This document shows positions 27,577 to 35,911 of a DNA stretch of 64,000 nucleotides, one piece after another. The stretch is from positions 1 through 64,000 of the forward strand of contig CACGER010000001.1 in NCBI GenBank assembly GCA_902572075.1, read 5' to 3'. The translations under genes and the position numbers were made by a program. The notes under the pieces were generated by a model, which worked only from the letters and a program-made list of their open reading frames with translations, had not been told where the DNA came from and did not search any database. The DNA comes from an uncultured Prochlorococcus sp. (GTDB lineage: Bacteria > Cyanobacteriota > Cyanobacteriia > PCC-6307 > Cyanobiaceae). Numbering within the stretch: the stretch's first letter is position 1; every line of letters begins with the position of its first letter.

Positions 27577-28792
27577 TTTTATCCCACCACTTAAACATAG
27601 ATATAATAACTTGATTGCTTAGTTCCATACCTCTTGGATTACTTAAAAAGAACCTATTCCCCTTTCTTACTAATAATTCACTTTCAAGAAATTCTTTCCA
27701 TTCTTCAAGCAATTTACTAAAGTTTTTTTCAAATTTTTTGTTTTCCCAGTTTTGTTCTTTAAACACTTCTTTGATATCTACACCCTCTTTGAGTCTTAAT
27801 CCCAACATTATTTTCTCATCAAGTTCTTTATAGACAAACTCCTTATTAGTTAGGGATGAATCTAAATTAAATTGGTTTTGTCTAGTTACCCATTGTTTAT
27901 ATTCTTTACTAACTCTTGGTCTAGTTAACTTTTCCCCCCAAGGTGCACTAGTAGAACCTTGACCAAAACTCCACCAGCCTAAACCACTCCAATAAACTCT
28001 ATTATGTCTCGATTGATGTCTCGGAAGGCAATAGTTTGAGATTTCATATCTTGAATACCCTGAGTATTTTAAAATTAAATGAGTTGATTCACTATTTCTA
28101 AAAGCTTCTTCATCACTTGGGAGTTTTAATTTTCCTAAATTAACCAATTTTCCAAAAACAGTGCCATTTTCAATATTCAAGTCGTAAATGGATAGGTGCG
28201 GTGGTGAAAATTCTATTGCTTTTTTTAAGTCATCTTGCCATTCTTTAAATCCACTCAGTGGCAAGTTTTGAATTAAATCTAAACTCCAGCTTTTTATTAA
28301 TCCAGAATCATATTCTTTCTTCAACCATAAACAAGATTTTTCAGCATCCTCTCTCAAATGACGCCTTCCCGACTTTTGAAGTATCTGATTATTAAAACTT
28401 TGTACTCCGAGACTAAATCTATTTATCCCAGCATTTATGAATCCAAAAAGATCATCTTTAGTAAAACTAGCTGGATCAACCTCCATAGTGATTTCAGCAC
28501 CATGGTCAATTCCATAATTTTCTCTAAAAAGATCAATTAATTCTTTGATTTGGGTAGGATCTAAAATTGATGGAGTACCACCTCCTATATAAATTGTCGA
28601 TAGAGGTGATTTATGCTTAATTGACAATATTTCTTTATATAAAAATTGCAAATAATCTTGAACAGTTTTGCTTCCATAACCTTTTAAAGTTTCAACTTTG
28701 TTTCCTAATGGAATAACTGCAAAATCACAATAAAAACACCTTCTGTGGCAAAAAGGAATGTGCACATAAGCACTTCTTGGAAACTTATTCAT
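27569..28792 (-). CDS. hemW: HemW-like radical SAM protein (coproporphyrinogen oxidase family)
   Basis: Annotated in many genomes as HemN, but the architecture is that of HemW, a heme chaperone. The motif YVHIPFCHRRCFYCDF gives Cys15, Cys19 and Cys22 for the 4Fe-4S cluster, without the extra Cys that follows in true HemN. Other elements are YIGGGTPSIL, SLGVQSFN and SRYEISNYC, then the HemN C-terminal domain. Length 407 residues. It is tail to tail with panB. Confidence 0.9.
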   Translation of the reverse strand: MNKFPRSAYVHIPFCHRRCFYCDFAVIPLGNKVETLKGYGSKTVQDYLQFLYKEILSIKHKSPLSTIYIGGGTPSILDPTQIKELIDLFRENYGIDHGAEITMEVDPASFTKDDLFGFINAGINRFSLGVQSFNNQILQKSGRRHLREDAEKSCLWLKKEYDSGLIKSWSLDLIQNLPLSGFKEWQDDLKKAIEFSPPHLSIYDLNIENGTVFGKLVNLGKLKLPSDEEAFRNSESTHLILKYSGYSRYEISNYCLPRHQSRHNRVYWSGLGWWSFGQGSTSAPWGEKLTRPRVSKEYKQWVTRQNQFNLDSSLTNKEFVYKELDEKIMLGLRLKEGVDIKEVFKEQNWENKKFEKNFSKLLEEWKEFLESELLVRKGNRFFLSNPRGMELSNQVIISMFKWWDKIN

Positions 28793-28888
28793 AATCTAAA
28801 TTCATTTTTAAGCTCCAAAAAAGTATTAAGGATCGAAAAAAATAAAATCCTTATTTACTCAATTAATAAATCCTAGTAGATTATAGTT

Positions 28889-29998
28889 ATGACAGATATC
28901 TTAGTATTAATTTTATTTGTATTGTCTGGGGCTGCTTCCGGATGGCTTGGAGTTGATTTATTGCCAGTAGACATACTTAAACAGGTATCTAATGTAGAGG
29001 GTTTTAGAATTGTTTTAGCAATAATAGGTTTTTTTGTAGGTCTAGCAGCTGGTTTTGTATTCCTTCAACTTAGAAAGACTTTTCTTGATCAAATAAGAAC
29101 TATGCCTACGGACTTGCTAATAAGTAGGTCCGTTGGATTAATTTTAGGATTACTTGTCGCGAATCTTCTACTTGCTCCAATATTATTAATTCCATTCCCT
29201 AGAGAGGTTTTTTTCGCAAAACCCTTATCAGCAATATTAAGCAACATTTTTTTTGGTGTACTTGGTTATAAGTTGGCAGATACCCATGGAAGGACATTAT
29301 TGAGATTATTCAATCCAAATAATACTGATGCCTACCTAGTAAATGAAGGAATCCTCCCTGCTGCTAGTCCAAAAATTCTTGATACCAGCGTAATTATTGA
29401 TGGAAGAATCAATGGCCTATTAAGTTGCGGCTTATTGGAAGGGCAATTAATTGTTGCTCAAAGTGTAATTGACGAATTACAAACTTTAGCTGACTCAAGC
29501 AGCAATGAAAAAAGATCGAAAGGCAGAAGAGGCCTTAAGTTATTAAAAGAATTAAGAGATCTATATGGGAGAAGACTCGTAATAAACCCAACAAAATATG
29601 AAGGTAATGGGGTAGATGAAAAACTCTTGAAAATTACAGAGGATATGACAGGAACTTTAATTACGGCTGATTATAATCTTTCTCAGATTGCTGAAGTTAA
29701 AGAACTAAAAGTTATGAATTTGAGTGATTTGGTTATTGCTTTAAGGCCAGAAGTACAACCAGGAGAATCACTAAATATAAAAATCGTGAGAGAAGGAAAA
29801 GAAAAAATGCAAGGTATTGGATATTTAGATGACGGCACAATGGTTGTTATTGACGAGGCAAAGAATTTTGTGGGAAGCAGATTAGATATTGTTATCACAG
29901 GAGCATTACAAACTCCCACTGGAAGAATGGTCTTTGGAAAACTAATAAATAATCCTGAGTCAAACAAATCTTTTAAATCACCAGCGACACAGGGCTAA
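28889..29998 (+). CDS. Membrane-anchored PIN-TRAM domain protein (YacL type)
   Basis: 369 residues. The first 145 hold about four hydrophobic segments (residues 2-20, 40-63, 83-107, 113-130). A PIN nuclease-like domain starts at LDTSVIIDGRI (about residue 163) with further acidic positions at DELQTLAD and TADYNLSQIA, and a C-terminal TRAM domain (about 290-355) suggests RNA binding. Acidic PIN residues are retained, so an RNase is plausible, but the substrate is unknown. It lies 31 bp upstream of the clpR frame on the same strand. Confidence 0.88.
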   Translation: MTDILVLILFVLSGAASGWLGVDLLPVDILKQVSNVEGFRIVLAIIGFFVGLAAGFVFLQLRKTFLDQIRTMPTDLLISRSVGLILGLLVANLLLAPILLIPFPREVFFAKPLSAILSNIFFGVLGYKLADTHGRTLLRLFNPNNTDAYLVNEGILPAASPKILDTSVIIDGRINGLLSCGLLEGQLIVAQSVIDELQTLADSSSNEKRSKGRRGLKLLKELRDLYGRRLVINPTKYEGNGVDEKLLKITEDMTGTLITADYNLSQIAEVKELKVMNLSDLVIALRPEVQPGESLNIKIVREGKEKMQGIGYLDDGTMVVIDEAKNFVGSRLDIVITGALQTPTGRMVFGKLINNPESNKSFKSPATQG

Positions 29999-30038
29999 AT
30001 CTAGCTAGAATCAGTTCAATCTTAATTTCGTGATACAA

Positions 30039-30701
30039 ATGACTGTATCTGCTCCTTATTACGGCGAAAACACCGTTATGAGGACCCCTCCCCCAGATCT
30101 CCCCTCTCTTTTATTGAAAGAGCGAATTGTTTATCTTGGTTTACCATTATTTTCAGATGATGATGCTAAAAGACAACTAGGGATGGATGTTACTGAGTTA
30201 ATCATTGCTCAACTTCTTTATCTAGAGTTTGAGGATCCTGAAAAACCAATCTATTTCTATATCAATTCAACAGGTACAAGCTGGTACACTGGTGACGCAG
30301 TTGGTTTTGAAACAGAAGCTTTTGCCATCTGCGATACAATAAGCTACATTAAGCCGCCAGTACATACAATATGCATAGGTCAAGCAATGGGGACTGCTGC
30401 TGTTATCCTTTCATCTGGGACAAAGGGACATAGGGCCGCTCTTCCACATGCCTCTATTGTTTTACATCAACCTATAAGCGGAGCGAGAGGCCAAGCAACC
30501 GATATCCAAATAAGAGCTGAGGAAGTTTTGAAGAACAAAAAATCAATGCTGGAGATTCTATCTCTTAATACAGGGAAAACTATCGAAGAACTCTCAAAAG
30601 ACTCTGACAGGATGAGTTATCTCAACCCCCAAGAAGCTCTAGATTATGGAGTTATTGATAGAATACTTACAAGTCAAAAAGATTTACCAAATAAAATTTA
30701 A
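30039..30701 (+). CDS. clpR: ClpR, catalytically inactive ClpP-family subunit
   Basis: A ClpP-fold protein that assembles with ClpP3 in a mixed protease core. The position of the nucleophile Ser in ClpP (AASMGA) reads QAMGTAA here, with Gly118 in place of Ser, while the His is kept in VLHQP (His143). The insertion [17 protein letters not shown] after the first strand is typical of cyanobacterial ClpR. I chose ATG 30039 ([18 protein letters not shown]) over GTG 30030 because the family starts near there. It is followed 23 bp later by clpP3. Confidence 0.95.
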   Translation: MTVSAPYYGENTVMRTPPPDLPSLLLKERIVYLGLPLFSDDDAKRQLGMDVTELIIAQLLYLEFEDPEKPIYFYINSTGTSWYTGDAVGFETEAFAICDTISYIKPPVHTICIGQAMGTAAVILSSGTKGHRAALPHASIVLHQPISGARGQATDIQIRAEEVLKNKKSMLEILSLNTGKTIEELSKDSDRMSYLNPQEALDYGVIDRILTSQKDLPNKI

Positions 30702-30724
30702 CTCTCACAAAACTTTTTAAAATC

Positions 30725-31336
30725 ATGCCAATAGGAACTCCAAGCGTGCCTTACAGACTTCCAGGAAGTCAATACGAAAGATGGGTCGACATATATACAA
30801 GACTAGGTGTTGAAAGAATTCTTTTTCTTGGACAAGAAGTGAATGATGGGATTGCTAATAGCCTTGTTGCACAAATGCTTTATTTAGATTCTGATGATAA
30901 TTCCAAACCTATCTATCTGTATATAAATAGCCCAGGAGGATCAGTAACTGCTGGCTTGGCAATTTATGACACTATCAAATACGTAAAAAGTGATGTAGTA
31001 ACCATATGTGTAGGTCTCGCAGCCTCCATGGGAGCGTTCCTATTGGCCGCTGGTACAAAAGGTAAAAGAGTTGCTTTGCCCCACAGCAGAATAATGATTC
31101 ATCAACCCTTAGGAGGGACATCTCAACGCCAAGCAAGTGATATTGAAATAGAAGCTAAGGAAATTTTAAGAATTAAAGATATGTTAAACATGTCTATGGC
31201 AGATATGACAGGGCAATCATTTGAGAAAATTGAAAAGGATACTGATAGAGATTATTTTCTAAGTGCGGAAGAAGCAAAAAATTATGGATTAATTGATAGA
31301 GTAATTACACATCCAAGCGAAGCAAATCAGTCTTAA
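30725..31336 (+). CDS. clpP: ATP-dependent Clp protease proteolytic subunit ClpP3
   Basis: Active serine protease partner of ClpR. The catalytic triad is visible: Ser101 in [10 protein letters not shown], His126 in MIHQPLGG, and Asp in the [14 protein letters not shown] region. Length 203 residues, with a short N-terminus suited to the axial gate. Position directly behind clpR identifies it as the ClpP3 type, which in cyanobacteria forms the essential ClpP3/R core working with ClpC. Confidence 0.95.
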   Translation: MPIGTPSVPYRLPGSQYERWVDIYTRLGVERILFLGQEVNDGIANSLVAQMLYLDSDDNSKPIYLYINSPGGSVTAGLAIYDTIKYVKSDVVTICVGLAASMGAFLLAAGTKGKRVALPHSRIMIHQPLGGTSQRQASDIEIEAKEILRIKDMLNMSMADMTGQSFEKIEKDTDRDYFLSAEEAKNYGLIDRVITHPSEANQS

Positions 31337-31447
31337 ACTTTCTAAATTAATATTTTAATTTTAATTTTTTAAATTAATAATTTTTTTGGTTTATTGCCAC
31401 CTTAATGTCTAAAATATTAATTATCAAATGCAAAGAAGCTACAACTA

Positions 31448-32437
31448 ATGACCCAACTCTTTTACGACACAGATGCAGATCTAAGTCTTTTAAATAATAA
31501 AACAATAGCGATTATTGGATATGGATCACAAGGTCATGCACATGCCCTAAATCTTAAAGATAGCGGTATGGATGTAATTGTGGGATTATATAAAGGAAGT
31601 AAGTCTGAAAGCAAAGCTATTAGCGATGGTCTACAAGTCTTTAGCGTTTCTGAGGCTTGCGAAAAAGCAGACTGGATTATGATTCTCCTTCCAGATGAGT
31701 TTCAGAAAGATGTTTATCTTAAAGAAATAGAACCAAACTTAAAAGAAGGAAAGATATTAAGTTTTGCTCATGGCTTCAATATAAGATTCGGACTTATAAA
31801 ACCTCCTAGTTTTGTGGATGTTGTAATGATTGCCCCAAAAGGACCCGGACACACTGTTCGTTGGGAATATCAAAATGGTCAAGGAGTTCCAGCATTGTTT
31901 GCAGTAGAGCAAGATTCTTCTGGGAGTGCAAGATCGTTGGCTATGGCTTACGCTAAAGGGATTGGCGGAACGAGAGCAGGAATTCTTGAAACAAACTTCA
32001 AAGAAGAAACAGAAACTGATTTATTTGGCGAACAAGCTGTCTTGTGCGGAGGATTATCAGAACTCGTCAAATCAGGCTTCGAAACTCTTGTAGAGGCAGG
32101 ATATCAACCTGAACTTGCTTACTTCGAATGCTTACATGAAGTTAAACTTATTGTTGATTTAATGGTTAAGGGAGGCTTATCTCAAATGAGAGATTCCATT
32201 TCAAATACTGCAGAATATGGAGATTATGTAAGTGGTAAAAGACTAATCAATAGTGATACAAAAAAAGAAATGCAGAAAATTCTAAAAGATATTCAAGATG
32301 GAACTTTCGCTAAGAATTTTGTGGAAGAATGCGATAAAAACAAACCCTTAATGACAAAATTAAGAGAAGAGAACTCAAAACATGAAATTGAGAAAGTAGG
32401 TAAAGGTTTGCGCTCGATGTTCAGTTGGCTGAAATAA
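31448..32437 (+). CDS. ilvC: Ketol-acid reductoisomerase
   Basis: Second step of valine and isoleucine synthesis; NADPH-dependent, class I. The dinucleotide motif [17 protein letters not shown] is near residue 20, with [14 protein letters not shown], and the Mg-binding [12 protein letters not shown] and FECLHE in the knotted C-terminal domain. Length 329 residues. The last 13 bases overlap the called start of cobD. Confidence 0.97.
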   Translation: MTQLFYDTDADLSLLNNKTIAIIGYGSQGHAHALNLKDSGMDVIVGLYKGSKSESKAISDGLQVFSVSEACEKADWIMILLPDEFQKDVYLKEIEPNLKEGKILSFAHGFNIRFGLIKPPSFVDVVMIAPKGPGHTVRWEYQNGQGVPALFAVEQDSSGSARSLAMAYAKGIGGTRAGILETNFKEETETDLFGEQAVLCGGLSELVKSGFETLVEAGYQPELAYFECLHEVKLIVDLMVKGGLSQMRDSISNTAEYGDYVSGKRLINSDTKKEMQKILKDIQDGTFAKNFVEECDKNKPLMTKLREENSKHEIEKVGKGLRSMFSWLK

Positions 32438-33450
32438 ATTTATTTTTAATATTCCTTGGATCGATTGGTTTTGATTTATTAATCGGGGATCCAAGATTCT
32501 TAATCCACCCTGTTCAAGTAATTGGCTTTTACATAAAAAAAATATCTGATTACCTCATAAATAATTTTGGGGAAAACAAAAATATATTGTTTTGGGGAGG
32601 CTTAATAGTAGCTATATCCACCATAGGAATGAGTTTCGGTTTAGGTAAATTGATAGAACTCAGTTATGTGCAATCAAGAAATAATTTTTTTGGTGGATTG
32701 CTAATTTTTTTTGGACTTTCAAGTTGTATTGCGACTAAGGGACTTATTTCAAGTGTGAAAGAGATTGCAGAGCTAATAGAACGCGAAGAAATTAATGACC
32801 AAAATAAGAGAGTAATCAAAGAGAAGGTACAAAGGATAGTTAGTAGGGATGTAAGTTCATCTTCTTTAGAACATCTTTTGAGATCAAGTACAGAGAGTCT
32901 TACCGAGAATTCTGTTGATGGAATATTTGGGCCATTATTTTGGATTTTTATTGGAATTTTTTTTATGAAATTTTCAATTTTTCTACCAGGGCCTTTATCA
33001 CTTGGTTTTTCTTATAAAGCCATAAGTACTTTAGATTCAATGATAGGTTACAGATATGATTATTTTAGATATTTAGGTTTTTTCAGTGCAAAAATCGAAG
33101 ATATTTTTACGTTTGTTCCTTCAAGATTAGTTTTAATTTCATTACCTTTAGTTAGTCCCAAAATTAATGAGTATCGATCAATCATAAAAAAAAGCTATCT
33201 TGATGGTAAAAAATATGATTCGCCTAATGCTGGGATTTCAGAAGCTATATTTGCTTATGTTTCAGGAATAACATTGGGTGGAAAAAGTAAATATAAAAAT
33301 GAGATTATTAAAAAGCCTAAGATCAATACGAATGGAGATAATTGCACTGGAGAGAAAATTAAATTAATTTGTCAATTAATTTTGAGATTACAATTATTAT
33401 GGATAATAATTTTTGTCTTAATTTTTTTTTTAATTTCAAATTTAATTTAA
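32425..33450 (+). CDS. cobD: Adenosylcobinamide-phosphate synthase CobD/CbiB
   Basis: Membrane enzyme of cobalamin synthesis that attaches the aminopropanol arm. It shows the N-terminal [19 protein letters not shown], then SRDVSSSS...[16 protein letters not shown] and the late [20 protein letters not shown], all signatures of CbiB. About five hydrophobic segments lie in 341 residues. The start is TTG at 32425, within the 3' end of ilvC, suggesting coupled translation. Prochlorococcus makes pseudocobalamin. Confidence 0.92.
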   Translation: MAEINLFLIFLGSIGFDLLIGDPRFLIHPVQVIGFYIKKISDYLINNFGENKNILFWGGLIVAISTIGMSFGLGKLIELSYVQSRNNFFGGLLIFFGLSSCIATKGLISSVKEIAELIEREEINDQNKRVIKEKVQRIVSRDVSSSSLEHLLRSSTESLTENSVDGIFGPLFWIFIGIFFMKFSIFLPGPLSLGFSYKAISTLDSMIGYRYDYFRYLGFFSAKIEDIFTFVPSRLVLISLPLVSPKINEYRSIIKKSYLDGKKYDSPNAGISEAIFAYVSGITLGGKSKYKNEIIKKPKINTNGDNCTGEKIKLICQLILRLQLLWIIIFVLIFFLISNLI

Positions 33451-33495
33451 TAATAAACTAGTTTTAAAATTACTAAAATAAACTATAAAGACTCC

Positions 33496-33741
33496 ATGCA
33501 AGAAAACGGCTCTCCAATAGAAAATCAAAATGATGATTTTACTGATACATCATCAACTGATAATGAATACTCAAAATGGGTAGACAATCAGGGAGATGAA
33601 GTAAAGAATGTTTTTGGATTTAATAGCAGTGCTGAACTTGTAAATGGTAGAGCAGCAATGATCGGATTCTTAATGCTCATATTAACCGAGTTAGTTTTTA
33701 GCGGCAGGCCTGTTACTTCTTCAATTTTTGGTATTAATTAA
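33496..33741 (+). CDS. hli: High-light-inducible protein (HLIP)
   Basis: One-helix member of the light-harvesting (LHC) superfamily that binds chlorophyll and carotenoid and protects photosystems under stress. The signature ELVNGRAAMIGFLMLI is at about residues 51-66, preceded by a 50-residue polar, acidic N-terminus, longer than in the shortest HLIPs. Length 81 residues. A two-helix membrane protein starts two bases after its stop and may be co-translated. Confidence 0.93.
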   Translation: MQENGSPIENQNDDFTDTSSTDNEYSKWVDNQGDEVKNVFGFNSSAELVNGRAAMIGFLMLILTELVFSGRPVTSSIFGIN

Positions 33742-33743
33742 AA

Positions 33744-33956
33744 ATGGAAGAAAAAAAATCTAATCCAATAAAAGTATTCTTATACATATCTGTTTGGGTA
33801 ATTATTTGGGGTACTATAGGATCTTTAGTCGATTTTCCTCTATATAATAATAAAATTTACTTAGAAGGAAGCATATATCAATATCTTACTTTCACAATTA
33901 CAGCTGTTATTTCTATTATATCTGCAAAGTTTTTTTATAAGAAAATTGATTTATAA
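33744..33956 (+). CDS. Small two-helix membrane protein of unknown function
   Basis: 70 residues with hydrophobic segments at about residues 9-27 (KVFLYISVWVIIWGTIGSL) and 44-64 (YLTFTITAVISIISAKFF), joined by a short polar loop. It begins two bases after the HLIP stop, so coupled expression with it is likely. No family recognised. Its last six bases overlap the end of the next gene on the other strand. Confidence 0.65.
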   Translation: MEEKKSNPIKVFLYISVWVIIWGTIGSLVDFPLYNNKIYLEGSIYQYLTFTITAVISIISAKFFYKKIDL

Positions 33957-34208
33957 AAACTTGTACCTAAATTTTTTAATAATTTTTGCTGGTTCTTTAC
34001 TTTCATTGGACTCGTAAAGAATCCACTGATGAGTTTCAGTATCATGGTCACAACCATAATCTCCAGATGGGTTATCGTAACTTGAAAGATATGAATGACA
34101 ATTTTGGTCTGCCTCGAAAGCGGAGTCATAACCTGTAAGAAAATATATCAAAAATAGAACAGTTATCAACAAAAAAAATATTTGAGAAACTAAATTAACT
34201 ACCTTCAT
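33951..34208 (-). CDS. Small membrane-anchored protein, unknown function
   Basis: 85 residues. An N-terminal membrane segment (about residues 5-26) is followed by an acidic, aromatic soluble part containing two Cys about 16 residues apart (CHSYLSSYDNPSGDYGC) and a basic C-terminus. The soluble part could be lumenal or periplasmic with a disulfide. No family recognised. It is first of three small minus-strand genes that stand between the HLIP and hupB. Confidence 0.6.
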   Translation of the reverse strand: MKVVNLVSQIFFLLITVLFLIYFLTGYDSAFEADQNCHSYLSSYDNPSGDYGCDHDTETHQWILYESNESKEPAKIIKKFRYKFL

Positions 34209-34266
34209 AAGATATTCTAAAATTTAAATATATCATCTAATAAAATCTTTCGATCTAAAAATATAG

Positions 34267-34509
34267 CTAACGTCCAACATTAAATACAAAGTCATGGAAT
34301 TCTTGATTCCTTAAATAAAGGATGACTAGCAATACTAAAATGATATTTAAGCCTATTACTATTGATCCAAAAATATTTATTTGTTTTTTGCCTGGCAAAG
34401 TGTAAGTAAATTTCTTGCCTTTAAGAAAACCAGCTAAGCCTTTTTTTTCTTTTATTTGAGTATTTTGAGTATTATTCTTAACTTCATTATCAGAAAAACC
34501 TTTAACCAT
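34267..34509 (-). CDS. Small single-helix membrane protein, unknown function
   Basis: 80 residues. A polar N-terminus rich in Asn and Lys, then GLAGFLKGKKFTYTLPGKK, one membrane helix (about residues 46-67, INIFGSIVIGLNIILVLLVI) and a short tail. Despite lying near an HLIP it lacks the ExxNGR chlorophyll-binding motif. No family recognised. Confidence 0.6.
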   Translation of the reverse strand: MVKGFSDNEVKNNTQNTQIKEKKGLAGFLKGKKFTYTLPGKKQINIFGSIVIGLNIILVLLVILYLRNQEFHDFVFNVGR

Positions 34510-34563
34510 AAGAAATTAGACAACAAATTTATAATATTCCAAAAAAATAAATTATTTTAATAA

Positions 34564-34875
34564 TTAACAATTTTTAATCACATATGGGATCATTAATGAA
34601 ATTCTCTCATTTGAGAAATTATTAAAAAAATAAGCTTCAATAATTTCCGTTTGCAGCCCCAATAAACTTGATTGACATTTGAATCTATTTTGGTCAAATA
34701 CTACTAATTGAAGTTTTTCTATTTCAGAAACTAATTCTTTACATATTTGGGTTCGAGAATCTTTAAAACAATCACTAGATTGTTTTAAAATCTTAGACTT
34801 TGTTGGTATTGTTTCAGCCATAACAAAATTAGATAACAACAAAAATTTAAGGAATAAAATAGTTAAACATTTCAT
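34564..34875 (-). CDS. Small secreted protein with four cysteines, unknown function
   Basis: 103 residues. A signal peptide is clear (MKCLTILFLKFLLLSNFVMA, cut likely before ETIPTK). The mature part of about 83 residues is helical and contains four Cys (in SSDCFKD, TQICKEL, FKCQSS and the C-terminal KNC), enough for two disulfides. Probable periplasmic location. No family recognised. Confidence 0.6.
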   Translation of the reverse strand: MKCLTILFLKFLLLSNFVMAETIPTKSKILKQSSDCFKDSRTQICKELVSEIEKLQLVVFDQNRFKCQSSLLGLQTEIIEAYFFNNFSNERISLMIPYVIKNC

Positions 34876-34952
34876 TACTTCTTAAGATTTCAAGATTTTG
34901 GATGCCTCGTTAAGAGTATTGTGCATTGAGATAATTGCATCTTTTTGCAATT

Positions 34953-34981
34953 AAAAAAAAAGATGCCCTAAATGAGCACCT
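34953..34981 (-). terminator. Rho-independent terminator of hupB
   Basis: Read on the minus strand, AGGTGC and GCATCT form a six-pair stem (one G-U pair) around a nine-base loop, followed directly by a run of eight or more T. It sits 31 bases after the hupB stop. An overlapping alternative hairpin (34937-34966, GCATCTTTTT with its complement) is also possible. Confidence 0.6.
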
Positions 34982-35011
34982 GTTATTAAAGGAAGAAATA
35001 GATTAAAAAAA

Positions 35012-35287
35012 TTACCCTTGAACTCTATCCTTAAAAAGTTTACCTGCAGAGAATGTTGGAACTCTTTTAGCGGGTATTGCTATTTTTTCGCCTGTCTTAG
35101 GGTTTAAACCCTGTCTTGCAGAACGATCTCTTGGTTCAAAAGAACCAAATCCTAGTAAAGAGACTTTTTTGCCTTCCACTACTGAATCAACAATAGTTTC
35201 AATAGCTGCATCAACAACTAAGGAAACATCCGTTTTTGTGAGCTCTGTACGAGCTGCAACAAGATTTACTAAATCAGCTTTGTTCAT
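35012..35287 (-). CDS. hupB: Histone-like DNA-binding protein HU
   Basis: A 91-residue nucleoid protein that bends and compacts DNA as a dimer. Family features include MNKADLVNLVA at the start, the GFGSFEPRDRSARQGLNPKTG beta-arm region and the closing PAKRVPTFSAGKLFKDRV. Length and sequence are standard. It is divergent from a possible small gene at 35329 and has its own terminator. Confidence 0.97.
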   Translation of the reverse strand: MNKADLVNLVAARTELTKTDVSLVVDAAIETIVDSVVEGKKVSLLGFGSFEPRDRSARQGLNPKTGEKIAIPAKRVPTFSAGKLFKDRVQG

Positions 35288-35328
35288 TGAAATTTAAATT
35301 AAAGCTAGGGGTTAAAAAAAAGATTTAA

Positions 35329-35457
35329 ATGGAGTTTAAACCTCGAACTTTCACATCATATGGAGCAAATACAAATACGGCAACCGAAAATGCCGGCGGC
35401 GCAAAGCTTTATACAAATTTTAGGGACATTTTTAGCAAAATTATTTATTTCTTATAA
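35329..35457 (+). CDS. Putative 42-residue soluble protein, unknown function
   Basis: A small frame starting MEFKPRTFTSYGANTNTA and continuing TENAGGAKLYTNFRDIFSK to a TAA at 35455. Composition is balanced and protein-like (Gly, Ala, Thr, Arg), and this stretch is visibly richer in G and C than surrounding spacer DNA, as expected of coding sequence in this genome. There is no membrane segment. It starts 41 bases from the divergent hupB start. I do not recognise the family. The call rests on composition alone, without a visible ribosome binding site at normal spacing. Confidence 0.45.
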   Translation: MEFKPRTFTSYGANTNTATENAGGAKLYTNFRDIFSKIIYFL

Positions 35458-35521
35458 CCGCGCTTTTGCATTTATAAAAAATAGCTTCTTCATTTAGAGA
35501 ACAGCAAAAAGCATTGGTGGC

Positions 35522-35558
35522 ACTAGATTTAGCATTAAAAATCTAACTAGATTTAGCA
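35522..35558. repeat. Pair of 13-bp direct repeats in the hupB-glgX gap
   Basis: ACTAGATTTAGCA occurs at 35522-35534 and again at 35546-35558, 24 bases apart, about two helical turns. Directly after it CAAAGGGGG recurs at 35557 and 35573. Repeats spaced by two turns can be paired binding sites for a regulator, or part of a structured RNA. No known site was recognised. Confidence 0.35.
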
Positions 35559-35648
35559 AAGGGGGAAAATTTCAAAGGGGGGTGAATTTAAGAATTTGAG
35601 CTATTTATTATGTTTTATTAATTTTCAGATATATTTCCTTCTCATCAC

Positions 35649-35759
35649 ATGAAAAAACACAATTTGTATTTTGAAATCAAGAAAAATCCAGTTTTCTCAT
35701 TATTAAACTTTTTCTATAAATCGTTTTATGCACTGAGCAGATGGATGAAGAAATTGTAA
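35649..35759 (+). CDS. Putative 36-residue basic peptide, unknown function
   Basis: Frame beginning MKKHNLYFEIKKNPVFSLL, then NFFYKSFYALSRWMKKL and a TAA at 35757. It is basic and aromatic, with an amphipathic rather than a membrane-spanning pattern. It lies in the hupB-glgX gap, 150 bases before glgX. Between it and glgX (35760-35911) I see only AT-rich sequence with no recognisable feature. The call is tentative. Confidence 0.35.
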   Translation: MKKHNLYFEIKKNPVFSLLNFFYKSFYALSRWMKKL

Positions 35760-35911
35760 TTAATTAGAAAATTAATACTCTCCAAGATCTAATAAAGTTG
35801 ATTAGTGAAGCCTTAAATTTGAGTTTTTTTTTAAATTTTGCATCTATTATTCAAATATTAGTAATTTAAATAAATTATCTCAATATTTAACTAATCAATG
35901 ATAAAGAAAAA

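Noticed and set aside
30030..30701. clpR considered a second active ClpP
   Set aside because: The nucleophile Ser position is Gly and the protein has the ClpR-type insertion, so it is an inactive structural subunit rather than a protease by itself.
34267..34509. Second HLIP candidate
   Set aside because: One membrane helix near an HLIP, but the ExxNGR chlorophyll-binding motif is absent.
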